33,284 bases of DNA from an uncultured Prevotellaceae bacterium (GCA_937891085.1 CALAEY010000022.1:1-33284); one strand, 5' to 3'; shown: positions 16,954-24,770, numbered from the stretch's first letter. Made by a program: numbers and translations. The notes: generated by a model from the letters alone, not told the origin.

Positions 16954-17823
16954 TCAATTTCTTTTAGCAAAGAGGTTCATCAAAGCCTTCACATAGTCCT
17001 GATCAGTACGAACAGAAACAATGTCAACGTTGCTTCTCGTAAACATCTCACTTAGTTGCAGTTGCTTCTCTATCCACCAATCATGGTGCGCTTTTCTGAC
17101 AGCTTTAGATGAAGAGTCAATCCATTGCTCCTTCCCAGTTTCCGCATCTTTTACTCTTATCAGACCGACAGATGGCAATTCTGCCAAACGTCTGTCGTAA
17201 ACCTGTACAGCCACCATGTCATGTTTCCTGTTGGCTATAGTCATGGCATTTTGGAAGTTCTCTTTATCCAAGAAGTCTGAAAGGATGAAAGCAGTACATC
17301 TGCGTTTCATCACATTGGTCAGATATTCCAATGCCATACGGATATTTGTTTTCCTACTTGTTGGCTTAAAATCCAGCAGTTCTCTGATAATGTATAGGAT
17401 ATGTTTGCGACCTTTCTTTGGAGGGATGAACTTCTCAATCTTATCGGAGAAGAAAATGACTCCAATTTTATCATTGTTCTGTATCGCAGAAAAGGCCAAT
17501 GTTGCAGCAATTTCTGCTACCATATCTTTCTTCAGCTGCTTAACTGTACCAAACTCCAAACTGCCTGATACATCAATGAGAAGCATCACAGTTAGCTCTC
17601 TTTCTTCCTCGTAAACTTTGATATAGGGTCTGTGGAAACGAGCAGTCACATTCCAGTCAATGTCACGGATATCATCTCCATATTGATACTCGCGCACTTC
17701 AGAGAAAGCCATTCCCCTACCCTTGAAGGCCGAATGGTATTCGCCCGCAAAGATATTATTGGATAAACCGCGCGTCTTGATTTCTATTCGACGTACTTTA
17801 TTTAAAAGTTCAGTAGCTTCCAT
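16954..17823 (-). CDS. DUF58 domain protein of the bat operon
   Basis: The 289-residue cytoplasmic protein has the hallmark DUF58 sequence FSEVREYQYGDDIRDIDWNV (40-59) and a vWA-like fold with DVSGS (84-88). DUF58 proteins are regularly paired with MoxR ATPases and vWA membrane proteins, as here; the molecular role is not established. The moxR stop lies about 20 bp upstream and the next start 7 bp downstream. There is no membrane segment or signal peptide. Confidence 0.92.
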   Translation of the reverse strand: MEATELLNKVRRIEIKTRGLSNNIFAGEYHSAFKGRGMAFSEVREYQYGDDIRDIDWNVTARFHRPYIKVYEEERELTVMLLIDVSGSLEFGTVKQLKKDMVAEIAATLAFSAIQNNDKIGVIFFSDKIEKFIPPKKGRKHILYIIRELLDFKPTSRKTNIRMALEYLTNVMKRRCTAFILSDFLDKENFQNAMTIANRKHDMVAVQVYDRRLAELPSVGLIRVKDAETGKEQWIDSSSKAVRKAHHDWWIEKQLQLSEMFTRSNVDIVSVRTDQDYVKALMNLFAKRN

Positions 17824-17843
17824 ATATCAAATAATATCAAGTC

Positions 17844-18839
17844 TTAAGGCACTTCCACCTTATTCAGAATCTTGCTTACTATCTCGTCGGCAGTCATGTT
17901 ACTTGCTTCTGCCTCGTAAGTCAATCCGATGCGATGACGCAGCACATCATGTGCCACTGCACGAACATCTTCTGGAATCACGTAACCTCTGCGTTTGATG
18001 AAAGCATAGCTTCTTGCAGCAAGAGCTAAATTGATGGAAGCTCGAGGAGAACCACCGAAACTTATCATTTCTTTCAGTTCATCTAAACCGTACTTCTCTG
18101 GATAACGACTTGCAAAGACGATGTCAACGATATACTTTTCGATTTTTTCATCAATGTAGACTTGGCGTACAACCTTACGGGCTTCCAAGATTTCGTTGGA
18201 AGACATGATAGGTCTTACATCTATCTGATCACCTGTAATGTTCTGTCTGATAATGAGTTTCTCTTCCTCTAACTTTGGATAGTCTATGACCACCTTCAGC
18301 ATGAAACGGTCTACTTGCGCTTCTGGCAATTGGTAGGTACCTTCTTGCTCAATAGGGTTTTGGGTGGCCAATACCAAGAATGGTTCTGGAAGAGGGAAAG
18401 TATCACTGCCGATGGTCACTTGACGTTCTTGCATGGCTTCCAGGAGGGCACTCTGCACCTTAGCTGGTGCACGGTTGATTTCATCTGCCAAAACGAAATT
18501 GGCAAAAACAGGACCTTTCTTTACGTGGAAACCTTCGTCTTTCTGACTGTATACCATTGTGCCGATCACATCAGCAGGGAGTAAGTCGGGTGTAAACTGA
18601 ATGCGGCTATACTTTGCGTCAATCAGTGATGCCAAGGTCTTGATAGCTAAGGTCTTTGCCAAACCAGGAACACCTTCGAGGAGCACATGGCCATCAGAAA
18701 GCAAACCTATCAATAGTGATTCTATCAGATGCTTCTGACCAACAATCACTTGATCCATACCCTTGGTCAGATTGACTACGAACGTGCTTTGTCTTTCGAT
18801 GCGCTCGTTCAGTTCTCTAATATCTATTATTTCAGACAT
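17844..18839 (-). CDS. moxR: MoxR-family AAA+ ATPase
   Basis: First gene of the bat operon, 331 residues. Walker A is GVPGLAKT (56-63) and Walker B is FVLADEINRA (115-124), followed by the MoxR-type sensor region LATQNPIEQEGTYQLPEAQ and the SPRASINLALAA sensor-2 helix. MoxR ATPases are thought to act as chaperones that fit cofactors or assemble vWA-protein complexes. The start at 18839 (MSEIIDI) follows a promoter-like pair of boxes 47-78 bp upstream. The whole run from here to batE has gaps of 6-29 bp, so a single long transcript is likely. Confidence 0.95.
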   Translation of the reverse strand: MSEIIDIRELNERIERQSTFVVNLTKGMDQVIVGQKHLIESLLIGLLSDGHVLLEGVPGLAKTLAIKTLASLIDAKYSRIQFTPDLLPADVIGTMVYSQKDEGFHVKKGPVFANFVLADEINRAPAKVQSALLEAMQERQVTIGSDTFPLPEPFLVLATQNPIEQEGTYQLPEAQVDRFMLKVVIDYPKLEEEKLIIRQNITGDQIDVRPIMSSNEILEARKVVRQVYIDEKIEKYIVDIVFASRYPEKYGLDELKEMISFGGSPRASINLALAARSYAFIKRRGYVIPEDVRAVAHDVLRHRIGLTYEAEASNMTADEIVSKILNKVEVP

Positions 18840-18885
18840 ATGTATTATAATATTATGTTATTTTCTCTATTTTCAAAATGTGTCC

Positions 18886-18917
18886 CAAAATTAGCTTTTT
18901 CTATCTATCTTACCAAT
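18886..18917 (-). promoter_or_regulatory. Promoter of the moxR-bat operon
   Basis: On the minus strand there is ATTG (18914-18917), 20 bp, then TAATTTTG (18886-18893). The -7 box is a full match and the -33 box has one mismatch. The leader to the moxR ATG would be about 40 bases. It lies directly downstream of the HU-operon terminator, which supports an independent start here. Confidence 0.5.
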
Positions 18918-18928
18918 TATAAAGTATT

Positions 18929-18973
18929 AAAAAAAGTATATAAAAGAACTATTTAAAATACTTTTATACACTT
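18929..18973 (-). terminator. Intrinsic terminator of the ftsY-rimO-HU transcript
   Basis: A 13-bp A/T-rich stem (18961-18973 with 18934-18946, one G-T pair) encloses a 14-base loop. On the minus strand the stem runs straight into a tract of T (18929-18935). It lies 27 bp after the stop of the membrane-anchored HU gene and before the moxR promoter. Confidence 0.6.
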
Positions 18974-19000
18974 TAGTAAATCTAAAAGAAAAAACTATGC

Positions 19001-19555
19001 TCATAGGACTAGCAATAATAAAACTATCAGCGCTATCAGTATGACAACAGCTACAGTTATGTATGAGAATTTCGGTTTATTTTCGGGGATTTGCTCCTTG
19101 GTTGTGCCCATAAATGCGGCAACCTTTTCTTCAGCATCAGATTCCTCTGTTTGGGATTGCTCAATGGGCTGCTCAACTATCTCATAAGAAGTTGTTTCTT
19201 CTTCTACTATAGGCGTATCTTCAAGGACAGATTCCTCATTAAGCATCACTATCTCAAAATTTTCGAAAGGCTTATTAATCAGTTCCTTGACGGAACCATC
19301 AGGAACAAATGTAATCTTGTCATGTCCACCGATATTAATACGCTCTCCTGTGTTTACATTAACGCTACTACGATCTTCAACCTCAATCACTCTGAACGTG
19401 CCTAAACCTTTAATCTTCACATACCTATCACGTTTCAGCGCTTCCTGCACTAAACCGAAGAACTCTTTGACAAAGCTCTCTGCACTCTTCTTACTGATAT
19501 GCTGCTTTTCAGCAAAAGAGTCGATGATATGTTGAGTGTTCAGCTTCTCGTTCAT
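19001..19555 (-). CDS. HU-family DNA-binding protein with C-terminal membrane anchor
   Basis: The 184-residue protein has an HU/IHF fold at about 1-93, with helix pair ESFVKEFFGLVQEALKRD, the sheet motif VKIKGLGTFRVIEV, and an arm region VNVNTGERINIGG. A Glu/Thr/Ser-rich acidic linker (about 94-158) follows, and the last 22 residues are one hydrophobic helix (FSYITVAVVILIALIVLLLL). The membrane end is seen directly; DNA binding is inferred from the family. Such a protein could tether DNA to the inner membrane. The usual HU arm tip (RNP) is replaced by NTGE, so binding may differ. Its ATG overlaps the stop of the preceding HU gene (ATGA at 19552-19555), so the two are translationally coupled and could form a heterodimer. 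Confidence 0.88.
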   Translation of the reverse strand: MNEKLNTQHIIDSFAEKQHISKKSAESFVKEFFGLVQEALKRDRYVKIKGLGTFRVIEVEDRSSVNVNTGERINIGGHDKITFVPDGSVKELINKPFENFEIVMLNEESVLEDTPIVEEETTSYEIVEQPIEQSQTEESDAEEKVAAFMGTTKEQIPENKPKFSYITVAVVILIALIVLLLLVL

Positions 19556-19833
19556 GATTCGTTTATTAAGGTATCCTTCATGTTCTGACTGGCTCTGAAA
19601 GTAAGCACCAGTTTTGGAGGAATCAACATACGCTGTTTGGTTGTGGGATTCACAGAAACACGCTCGGTTTTCTTTTTCACCTCGAAAGTTCCGAAATTAA
19701 GGATGGTAATCGAATCTCCCTCAGTCCATCGCTTCGACATTTCATCGAGCAATGAACTAACAAACGAGGTCGTTTCCTTATTCGTACGATCAACCCTTTT
19801 GGCGAGCTCTGCTGTAAATTCCTTATTGTTCAT
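19552..19833 (-). CDS. HU/IHF-family DNA-binding protein
   Basis: The 93-residue protein has the size and fold of HU/IHF subunits: N-terminal helices (FTAELAKRVDRTNKETTSFV), the sheet motif ITILNFGTFEVKKK, and the arm with VNPTTKQRMLIPP, then LTFRASQNMK. Pro at the arm (NPTT) fits the intercalating position. It bends DNA as a dimer. It starts 5 bp after the rimO stop and overlaps the next HU gene by 4 bp (ATGA), so it is part of the ftsY-rimO operon. It may be an unspecialised HU paralogue or the dedicated partner of the membrane-anchored copy. Confidence 0.9.
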   Translation of the reverse strand: MNNKEFTAELAKRVDRTNKETTSFVSSLLDEMSKRWTEGDSITILNFGTFEVKKKTERVSVNPTTKQRMLIPPKLVLTFRASQNMKDTLINES

Positions 19834-19838
19834 AGTCG

Positions 19839-21137
19839 TTACTTCTCTACCACGTTGCCATAAAGTTCATAGTCACTTGAATCTGTTATCAACACTTGAT
19901 AGAAAGATCCTTTGCGCAACCTGCGGGATGCCTTCGGTATCAAGATTTCTGGATCCACTTCAGGAGAATCAAATTCAGAACGACCAACATAATAGTCGCC
20001 TTCAATTCGATCTATAATGACTTTCAAGGTTTTCCCTACTTTCTTTGCATTTAGTTCTGCAGAGATTTCTGCTTGGAGTGCCATCAGTTCATCCAGGCGT
20101 TGCTGTTTCACTTCGGCAGGCACATCATCGGGATGATGCAGTGCAGCGAAAGTCCCATCTTCTTCAGAATAGGCAAATGCCCCCATGCGCTCAAAGCGGG
20201 CCTTCCGCACAAAGTCTTTCAGTTTTTCAAAGTCGGCTTCAGTTTCACCAGGATATCCCACCATTAAAGTGGTACGCAGGTGAATACCAGGCACTTCCTT
20301 TCTAATGGTATCAAGGAGCGCATAGGTTTCTGCCTTAGTGACATGCCTGTGCATCCTATCCAGAATAGAATCACTGATATGTTGCAAGGCTATGTCAAGA
20401 TACTTACATACGTTTGGCTTCTCACGCATCACACGGAGTAAGTCCATCGGAAACTCTGCAGGATAGGCATAGTGCAACCTTATCCACTTTACGCCTTTGA
20501 TTTCTGCCATTTGTTCAATAAGCTCAGCTATCTTGGGAGTGCCATAGATGTCTATGCCATAGAACGTCAGTTCTTGAGCGATTACCTGAAATTCCTTGAC
20601 TCCTTGTGCCACCAATTCTCTGACTTCATTCAAAATCTCCTCCATCGGACGGGAGATGAAGCGTCCTGTTATCAGAGGGATAGCGCAATAGGAACAAAAA
20701 CGGTTGCAACCTTCGGCGATTTTCACATAGGCATAGTGTCGTGGGGTGGTAAGGCAACGGATGTCTGATGCTTCAACCTTTTTCCCTAAATCTTTCAGAA
20801 GATCTACCCAGTCGAACTTTCCATAAAACTTGTCCACTTGCGGAATCTCCTCTTCAAGTTCTTTCAGATAACGCTCTGAAAGACAGCCCATCACAAAAAG
20901 CTTTTCTATCCTTCCCTCTTCCTTTGCTTCTGCAAATTCGAGGACGGTATTCACAGATTCTTCCTTAGCGTCTGCGATGAAACCACACGTATTGATTACC
21001 ACAATCTCACCTTTTGGATTCGGAGCGTCATGTGTACAGTCATATCCTGCTTCCAGGAACTGTGCCATCAGCTTTTCAGAATCTACCAGATTCTTAGAGC
21101 ATCCTAAGGTGATGATATCTACAGTCTTACGTTTCAT
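19839..21137 (-). CDS. rimO: RimO, ribosomal protein S12 methylthiotransferase
   Basis: This radical-SAM enzyme adds a methylthio group to an aspartate of ribosomal protein S12. The 432-residue protein has the N-terminal cluster cysteines Cys13 (TLGCSKN), Cys51 (NTCGF) and Cys85 (MGCLS), the radical-SAM motif CNRFCSYC (Cys144, Cys148, Cys151), and a C-terminal TRAM domain (about 365-432). The sequence LGCSKNLVDSE points to RimO rather than MiaB. The start overlaps the ftsY stop as ATGA (21134-21137), so it is translationally coupled to ftsY. Confidence 0.96.
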   Translation of the reverse strand: MKRKTVDIITLGCSKNLVDSEKLMAQFLEAGYDCTHDAPNPKGEIVVINTCGFIADAKEESVNTVLEFAEAKEEGRIEKLFVMGCLSERYLKELEEEIPQVDKFYGKFDWVDLLKDLGKKVEASDIRCLTTPRHYAYVKIAEGCNRFCSYCAIPLITGRFISRPMEEILNEVRELVAQGVKEFQVIAQELTFYGIDIYGTPKIAELIEQMAEIKGVKWIRLHYAYPAEFPMDLLRVMREKPNVCKYLDIALQHISDSILDRMHRHVTKAETYALLDTIRKEVPGIHLRTTLMVGYPGETEADFEKLKDFVRKARFERMGAFAYSEEDGTFAALHHPDDVPAEVKQQRLDELMALQAEISAELNAKKVGKTLKVIIDRIEGDYYVGRSEFDSPEVDPEILIPKASRRLRKGSFYQVLITDSSDYELYGNVVEK

Positions 21138-22093
21138 GCCTCACTGCCGAAAAGTGAATCTACAAACTCTGCTCTACGGAATACCTGAAGGTCTTCCATG
21201 CCTTCGCCAAGTCCGATGTATTTCACAGGAATCTTAAACTGGTCAGAGATGCCGATGACCACACCGCCTTTTGCCGTTCCATCAAGTTTGGTGACAGCCA
21301 TAGCTGTGACTTCGGTAGCTTTAGTGAACTGTTTGGCTTGCTCGAAGGCGTTCTGCCCAGTAGAGCCATCAAGTACCAGCAACACCTCACTTGGAGCGTC
21401 TTCCACCACTTTCTTCATCACATTCTTAATCTTTGTCAGCTCATTCATCAAGCCAATCTTATTGTGCAAACGACCAGCTGTATCGATGATAACCACATCA
21501 GCATTGTTAGCCACAGCGGAGCTCAGCGTGTCATATGCCACAGAGGCAGGATCAGCTCCCATTTTCTGCTTCACAACGGGAACACCCACACGCTCTCCCC
21601 AAATCTCCAATTGCTCAACAGCTGCGGCTCGGAAGGTATCGGCAGCTCCCAGATAGACCTTCTTCCCTGCCTTCTTGTATTGGTAAGCCAACTTTCCGAT
21701 GGTAGTAGTCTTCCCCACTCCATTCACACCGACTACCAGAATCACGTAAGGCTTCTTGGTGATAGGAGCCTCAAAATCGTCTACATCACCAGAATTATTC
21801 TCCATCAACAGGGACCCGATTTCTTCGCGCAAGATGCTGTTCAGCTCCTTGGTGTTCATGTATTTATCCTTAGCCACACGTTCTTCTATGCGCTCTATGA
21901 TCTTCAGTGTGGTCTCCACGCCTACGTCTGAAGTGATGAGTACTTCCTCCAGATTGTCGAGCACTTCATCATCAACCTTCGTCTTTCCGGCCAAGGCACG
22001 TGCCATCTTGCCGAAGAAGCTCTCCTTAGTCTTAGAGAGTCCTTTATCTAAAGTTTCTTTCTTTTCTTTTGAGAAAAAACCAAATATACCCAT
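21134..22093 (-). CDS. ftsY: FtsY, signal recognition particle receptor GTPase
   Basis: FtsY docks SRP-bound ribosomes at the membrane. The 319-residue protein has a helical N domain (about 30-100), G1 GVNGVGKTT (122-130), the conserved DTFRAAA segment (152-158), DTAGR (204-208), and TKLDGTAKGG near 270. The long acidic A domain of E. coli FtsY is missing; only about 25 basic and hydrophobic residues (MGIFGFFSKEKKE) precede the N domain, a short form common outside proteobacteria. The start at 22093 is supported by a perfect -7 box 25 bp upstream. Confidence 0.96.
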   Translation of the reverse strand: MGIFGFFSKEKKETLDKGLSKTKESFFGKMARALAGKTKVDDEVLDNLEEVLITSDVGVETTLKIIERIEERVAKDKYMNTKELNSILREEIGSLLMENNSGDVDDFEAPITKKPYVILVVGVNGVGKTTTIGKLAYQYKKAGKKVYLGAADTFRAAAVEQLEIWGERVGVPVVKQKMGADPASVAYDTLSSAVANNADVVIIDTAGRLHNKIGLMNELTKIKNVMKKVVEDAPSEVLLVLDGSTGQNAFEQAKQFTKATEVTAMAVTKLDGTAKGGVVIGISDQFKIPVKYIGLGEGMEDLQVFRRAEFVDSLFGSEA

Positions 22094-22117
22094 ACTACAC
22101 CTTATTTATATGTTACG

Positions 22118-22148
22118 CAAAGATACAATAATCTACTGAAATAAGAAA
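22118..22148 (-). promoter_or_regulatory. ftsY promoter
   Basis: On the minus strand there is TTTC (22145-22148), 19 bp, then TATCTTTG (22118-22125). The -7 box is perfect and the -33 box has one mismatch. The leader would be about 18 bases. It sits directly after the terminator of the ribosomal-protein transcript. Confidence 0.55.
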
Positions 22149-22170
22149 AAAACTATTCATTTTTGCACAT

Positions 22171-22207
22171 AAAAACTCCCTCATCAGCATGTTACTGATG
22201 AGGGAGT
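22171..22207 (-). terminator. Intrinsic terminator after rpmB-rpmG-DUF4295
   Basis: A perfect 13-bp stem ACTCCCTCATCAG (22175-22187) pairs with 22195-22207 around a 7-base loop. On the minus strand it runs into TTTTTATG. It separates the ribosomal-protein transcript from the ftsY promoter. Confidence 0.85.
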
Positions 22208-22238
22208 CCATATTTCATTGTCTTAAGAAAGTGTCAGA

Positions 22239-22400
22239 TTACTTGTTGTTGAAGAAATCCTGTACTTTCTCGTTCAGAACCATCTGCTCGTCGAAGGTGT
22301 AAGCACCAGTCTTAGGAGACTTAACCATCTTGATAACCTTCGTATATGCACGACCTTCCTTATTGCCTTCGTGCAATGTTGCAACTGCTTTCTTTGCCAT
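22239..22400 (-). CDS. DUF4295 small basic protein
   Basis: A 53-residue frame beginning MAKKAVATLHEGNKEG and ending KVQDFFNNK. I recognise it as the DUF4295 family, a small conserved protein typical of Bacteroidetes that sits just after rpmG. Its size, basic N-terminus and ribosomal-protein neighbours suggest a ribosome-associated role, but no function is known to me. The gap from the rpmG stop is 12 bp, and a strong terminator follows 31 bp after its stop. Confidence 0.88.
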   Translation of the reverse strand: MAKKAVATLHEGNKEGRAYTKVIKMVKSPKTGAYTFDEQMVLNEKVQDFFNNK

Positions 22401-22412
22401 GGTGTATCCTTA

Positions 22413-22601
22413 TTATTTAATTTCCTTATGAACTGTCATTCTCTTCAGGATTGGATTGTACTTCTTGAGTTCCAATCTTTCAGGGGTATTCTTCTTATTC
22501 TTGGTGGTGATGTAGCGAGATGTACCTGGCATACCGCTGTCCTTCATCTCAGTGCACTCCAGAATAACCTGAACTCTTGCGTCCTTTGTTTTCTTTGCCA
22601 T
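22413..22601 (-). CDS. rpmG: Ribosomal protein L33
   Basis: A 62-residue component of the large ribosomal subunit. It matches L33 through VQVILECTE, GTSRYITTKNKKNTPERLELKKYNP and the basic tail. It has a single Cys (Cys16), so it is the zinc-free form that lacks the paired CxxC motifs. It follows rpmB by 23 bp in the same transcript. Confidence 0.95.
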   Translation of the reverse strand: MAKKTKDARVQVILECTEMKDSGMPGTSRYITTKNKKNTPERLELKKYNPILKRMTVHKEIK

Positions 22602-22624
22602 ACTCTGTATCTCCTCTTACTTTT

Positions 22625-22885
22625 TTAATCTAACACTCTGATTGACTTCCAATCGCAGTATCCCTTCTCTACAGCCTGATTCAGAGCAGCATCCAAACCT
22701 ACCTTGTTGATAAGGCGAAGGCCTTGTGCGCAAATTTTCAAGCTAATCCAGCAATCCTGCTCTACATAGTAGAACTTCTTAGTAAACAAGTTCACATCAA
22801 ATGTTCTCTTAGTTCTTCTCTTTGAGTGTGAAACATTGTTGCCATTCATGGCCTTTTTACCTGTAATTTGACAAATCTTTGACAT
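22625..22885 (-). CDS. rpmB: Ribosomal protein L28
   Basis: An 86-residue large-subunit protein. The L28 signature is CQITGKKAMNGNNVSHSKRRTKR, broken here as CQITGKK and NNVSHSKRRTKR, followed by the conserved FDVNL segment and SLKICAQGLR. Cysteines at 5, 45, 52 and 77 do not form the canonical zinc pairs. It leads the rpmB-rpmG-DUF4295 transcript from a consensus promoter. Confidence 0.95.
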   Translation of the reverse strand: MSKICQITGKKAMNGNNVSHSKRRTKRTFDVNLFTKKFYYVEQDCWISLKICAQGLRLINKVGLDAALNQAVEKGYCDWKSIRVLD

Positions 22886-22937
22886 TTCTATCTTTATATT
22901 TTATTGTTTTTATCTATAGGTGTCTTCAAACAGAGCG

Positions 22938-22969
22938 CAAATTTAGTGCTTTTTTCTTACTCAAACAAA
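22938..22969 (-). promoter_or_regulatory. Promoter of rpmB-rpmG-DUF4295
   Basis: On the minus strand there is TTTG (22966-22969), 20 bp, then TAAATTTG (22938-22945), a full match to both Bacteroidetes boxes. The leader to the rpmB ATG would be about 45 bases. Confidence 0.65.
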
Positions 22970-23006
22970 TTTTTATTAGATTTATTCTCATTAAAAGGTG
23001 TTTTTT

Positions 23007-23489
23007 TCACTCTTTTAGGAGTTTTGCCAACAGCGAAAGAGCATTTTTGATGGCTCTGTCTATATTTTGGGCTCTTCCTTGGTCACCTTCTTGCTTCATG
23101 GTCACCACCTTATCGCCATACGCAGCTGCTATCCAGATGGTGCCCACTGGTCGCTCTTTATCACCGCCTGTAGGACCTGCTATTCCAGAAGTAGCTACGG
23201 CACAGTCGGCATGCAGGGCTTTCATGGCTCCCTTGGCCATCTCTTCCACCGTCTGGGCACTTACCACATTGTAGGTCTCAATGGTTTCAGGGCGTACGTT
23301 TAAGATCTGCTCCTTCACTTCATTCTGATAAGCCACGATGCCGCCGTTGAAATAAGATGAACTGCCCGATATGGAGGTCACCAATGCGGCAATTCCCCCA
23401 CCCGTACAACTCTCAGCGGTAGCCATAGTCAGATTTCTCTCTTTCAGAAGAGTTCCTATCTCTTCTTCGATGTGCATTTTCTTCTGCAT
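23007..23489 (-). CDS. pncC: CinA C-terminal type nicotinamide-nucleotide amidohydrolase
   Basis: This enzyme family removes the amide of nicotinamide mononucleotide to give NaMN, recycling pyridine nucleotides. The 160-residue protein is only the CinA C-terminal domain: ATAESCTGGGIAALVT near the N-terminus and the GIAGPTGG motif with the following PVGTIWIA strand. The N-terminal competence/damage domain of longer CinA proteins is absent. The ATG at 23489 has AGGAG six bases upstream, unusual here, which supports it over the internal ATG at 23477. It lies 108 bp after tsaD, with a repeat cluster between. It could be named cinA in other genomes. Confidence 0.88.
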   Translation of the reverse strand: MQKKMHIEEEIGTLLKERNLTMATAESCTGGGIAALVTSISGSSSYFNGGIVAYQNEVKEQILNVRPETIETYNVVSAQTVEEMAKGAMKALHADCAVATSGIAGPTGGDKERPVGTIWIAAAYGDKVVTMKQEGDQGRAQNIDRAIKNALSLLAKLLKE

Positions 23490-23533
23490 AGTTTCTCCTT
23501 TTTGACAACTTTCTCCCTCATCACGCTTTTTAA

Positions 23534-23597
23534 ACTTTCCCGTGAGGGAAAACTTTTTCCCTAGTTAGGAAAAAATATTTTCCTAGTTAGAGAAAAA
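23534..23597. repeat. Palindromic 22-bp-period repeat cluster between tsaD and pncC
   Basis: Three related units follow one another. TTTCCC-GTGA-GGGAAA (23536-23551) is a hairpin. CTAGTTAG occurs at 23561-23568 and again at 23583-23590, a 22-bp period. TAGGAAAA and TTTTCCTA (23566-23573 and 23578-23585) form a perfect 8-bp inverted repeat. The motif resembles 5057-5086 near gyrA. It touches the tsaD stop codon at 23598, so it may act on the end of the tsaD transcript. Confidence 0.7.
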
Positions 23598-24620
23598 TTA
23601 TTTGATAGATACACGCGAGTAAGCCGGTGCCTCTATCGGACAAAAATCTTGGTCTTGATATTTGTAATATCCCGTGATAGCTATCATTGCCGCATTGTCG
23701 GTAGTATAGCTGAACTTCGGGATGAAAATCTTCCATCCATAACGCTTGGCATGGTCGCGGAATGCATTGCGAAGCCCATTATTGGCAGACACGCCGCCTG
23801 CAAGCGCCACCTCTTTTATATTATATTGCTTGGCAGCCTTGCGCAGTTTGTCCATCAGTATGTCCACGATGGTTGCTTCAAGAGAAGCTGCCAGATCTGT
23901 CTTGTGATGCTCTACGAAATCGGGATCATCGGCTATCCATTTCTTCAGCGAATAGAGGAAAGAGGTCTTCAGTCCGCTGAAACTATAGTCGAGGCCGGGA
24001 ATATGAGGCTTGTTGAAACTGAAAGCCTTCGGATTTCCTTGACGAGCCAGTTTGTCGATAATCGGACCGCCAGGATACCCCAGCCCCATAACTTTAGAGC
24101 ACTTGTCGATAGCTTCTCCGGCCGCATCGTCGATGGTCTGTCCCAGAATCTCCATATCCTTATAGCTTTTCACCAAGATGATTTGGGAATTTCCGCCAGA
24201 AACCAGCAAGCAAAGGAAGGGGAATTGCGGTACTTCGTTGTCTTCGCCATCCACTTTAATGAAATTGGCTAATACATGGCCTGTCAGATGGTTAACGTCT
24301 GTCATTGGTATGCCAAGTGAACGAGCAAATCCTTTTGCGAAAGAAACACCTACCAGCAATGAACCCATCAAACCCGGACCTCTGGTGAATGCCACAGCGC
24401 TAAGTTCCTCTTTCTTCACTCCTGCCTGTTTCAGCGCTTGATCTACCACCGGAACGATGTTTTGCTGATGGGCACGCGATGCCAATTCTGGCACCACTCC
24501 CCCATAAGCCATGTGAACTTCCTGACTAGCAATGACATTGGAGAGCAGAAAGCCGTCTTTTATGACTGCTGCAGAGGTGTCATCGCAAGAAGATTCAATT
24601 CCTAGTATAATCGTACTCAT
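23598..24620 (-). CDS. tsaD: TsaD, tRNA threonylcarbamoyladenosine transferase subunit
   Basis: With TsaB and TsaE, TsaD moves the threonylcarbamoyl group to A37 of ANN-reading tRNAs. The 340-residue protein has the ASKHA-type start GIESSCDDTSAAV, metal ligands His111 and His115 (HLTGH), the GLGYPGGP and GLDYSFSGLKTS segments, the nucleotide motif AGGVSANNGLR, and a C-terminal TTDNAAMIA with the last metal-binding Asp. Length is normal. It is divergent from tamB; a -7-like box lies 26 bp upstream. Confidence 0.97.
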   Translation of the reverse strand: MSTIILGIESSCDDTSAAVIKDGFLLSNVIASQEVHMAYGGVVPELASRAHQQNIVPVVDQALKQAGVKKEELSAVAFTRGPGLMGSLLVGVSFAKGFARSLGIPMTDVNHLTGHVLANFIKVDGEDNEVPQFPFLCLLVSGGNSQIILVKSYKDMEILGQTIDDAAGEAIDKCSKVMGLGYPGGPIIDKLARQGNPKAFSFNKPHIPGLDYSFSGLKTSFLYSLKKWIADDPDFVEHHKTDLAASLEATIVDILMDKLRKAAKQYNIKEVALAGGVSANNGLRNAFRDHAKRYGWKIFIPKFSYTTDNAAMIAITGYYKYQDQDFCPIEAPAYSRVSIK

Positions 24621-24645
24621 TATTTTTTCTTTTTAAAACTTTCTG

Positions 24646-24653
24646 CAAAAGTA
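24646..24653 (-). promoter_or_regulatory. Possible -7 box of tsaD
   Basis: The minus strand reads TACTTTTG, a match to TAnnTTTG, 26 bp before the tsaD start. No TTTG is visible at the right distance upstream, so the promoter is only partly supported. Confidence 0.35.
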
Positions 24654-24685
24654 GTGATAAAAGTGGTATGAATGACTTTTTTTCG

Positions 24686-24693
24686 TATTTTTG
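24686..24693 (+). promoter_or_regulatory. Possible -7 box of tamB
   Basis: TATTTTTG matches TAnnTTTG. No clear -33 element is present. Transcription from here would begin near 24700, only about 10 bases before the ATG at 24711, which gives an almost leaderless message. Confidence 0.35.
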
Positions 24694-24770
24694 TTCTCGA
24701 TTTATTAATAATGTAGGATAAACTGGGAAACAAGATCAACAACATAGCCCGATGGACGGTCATAGGCCTA

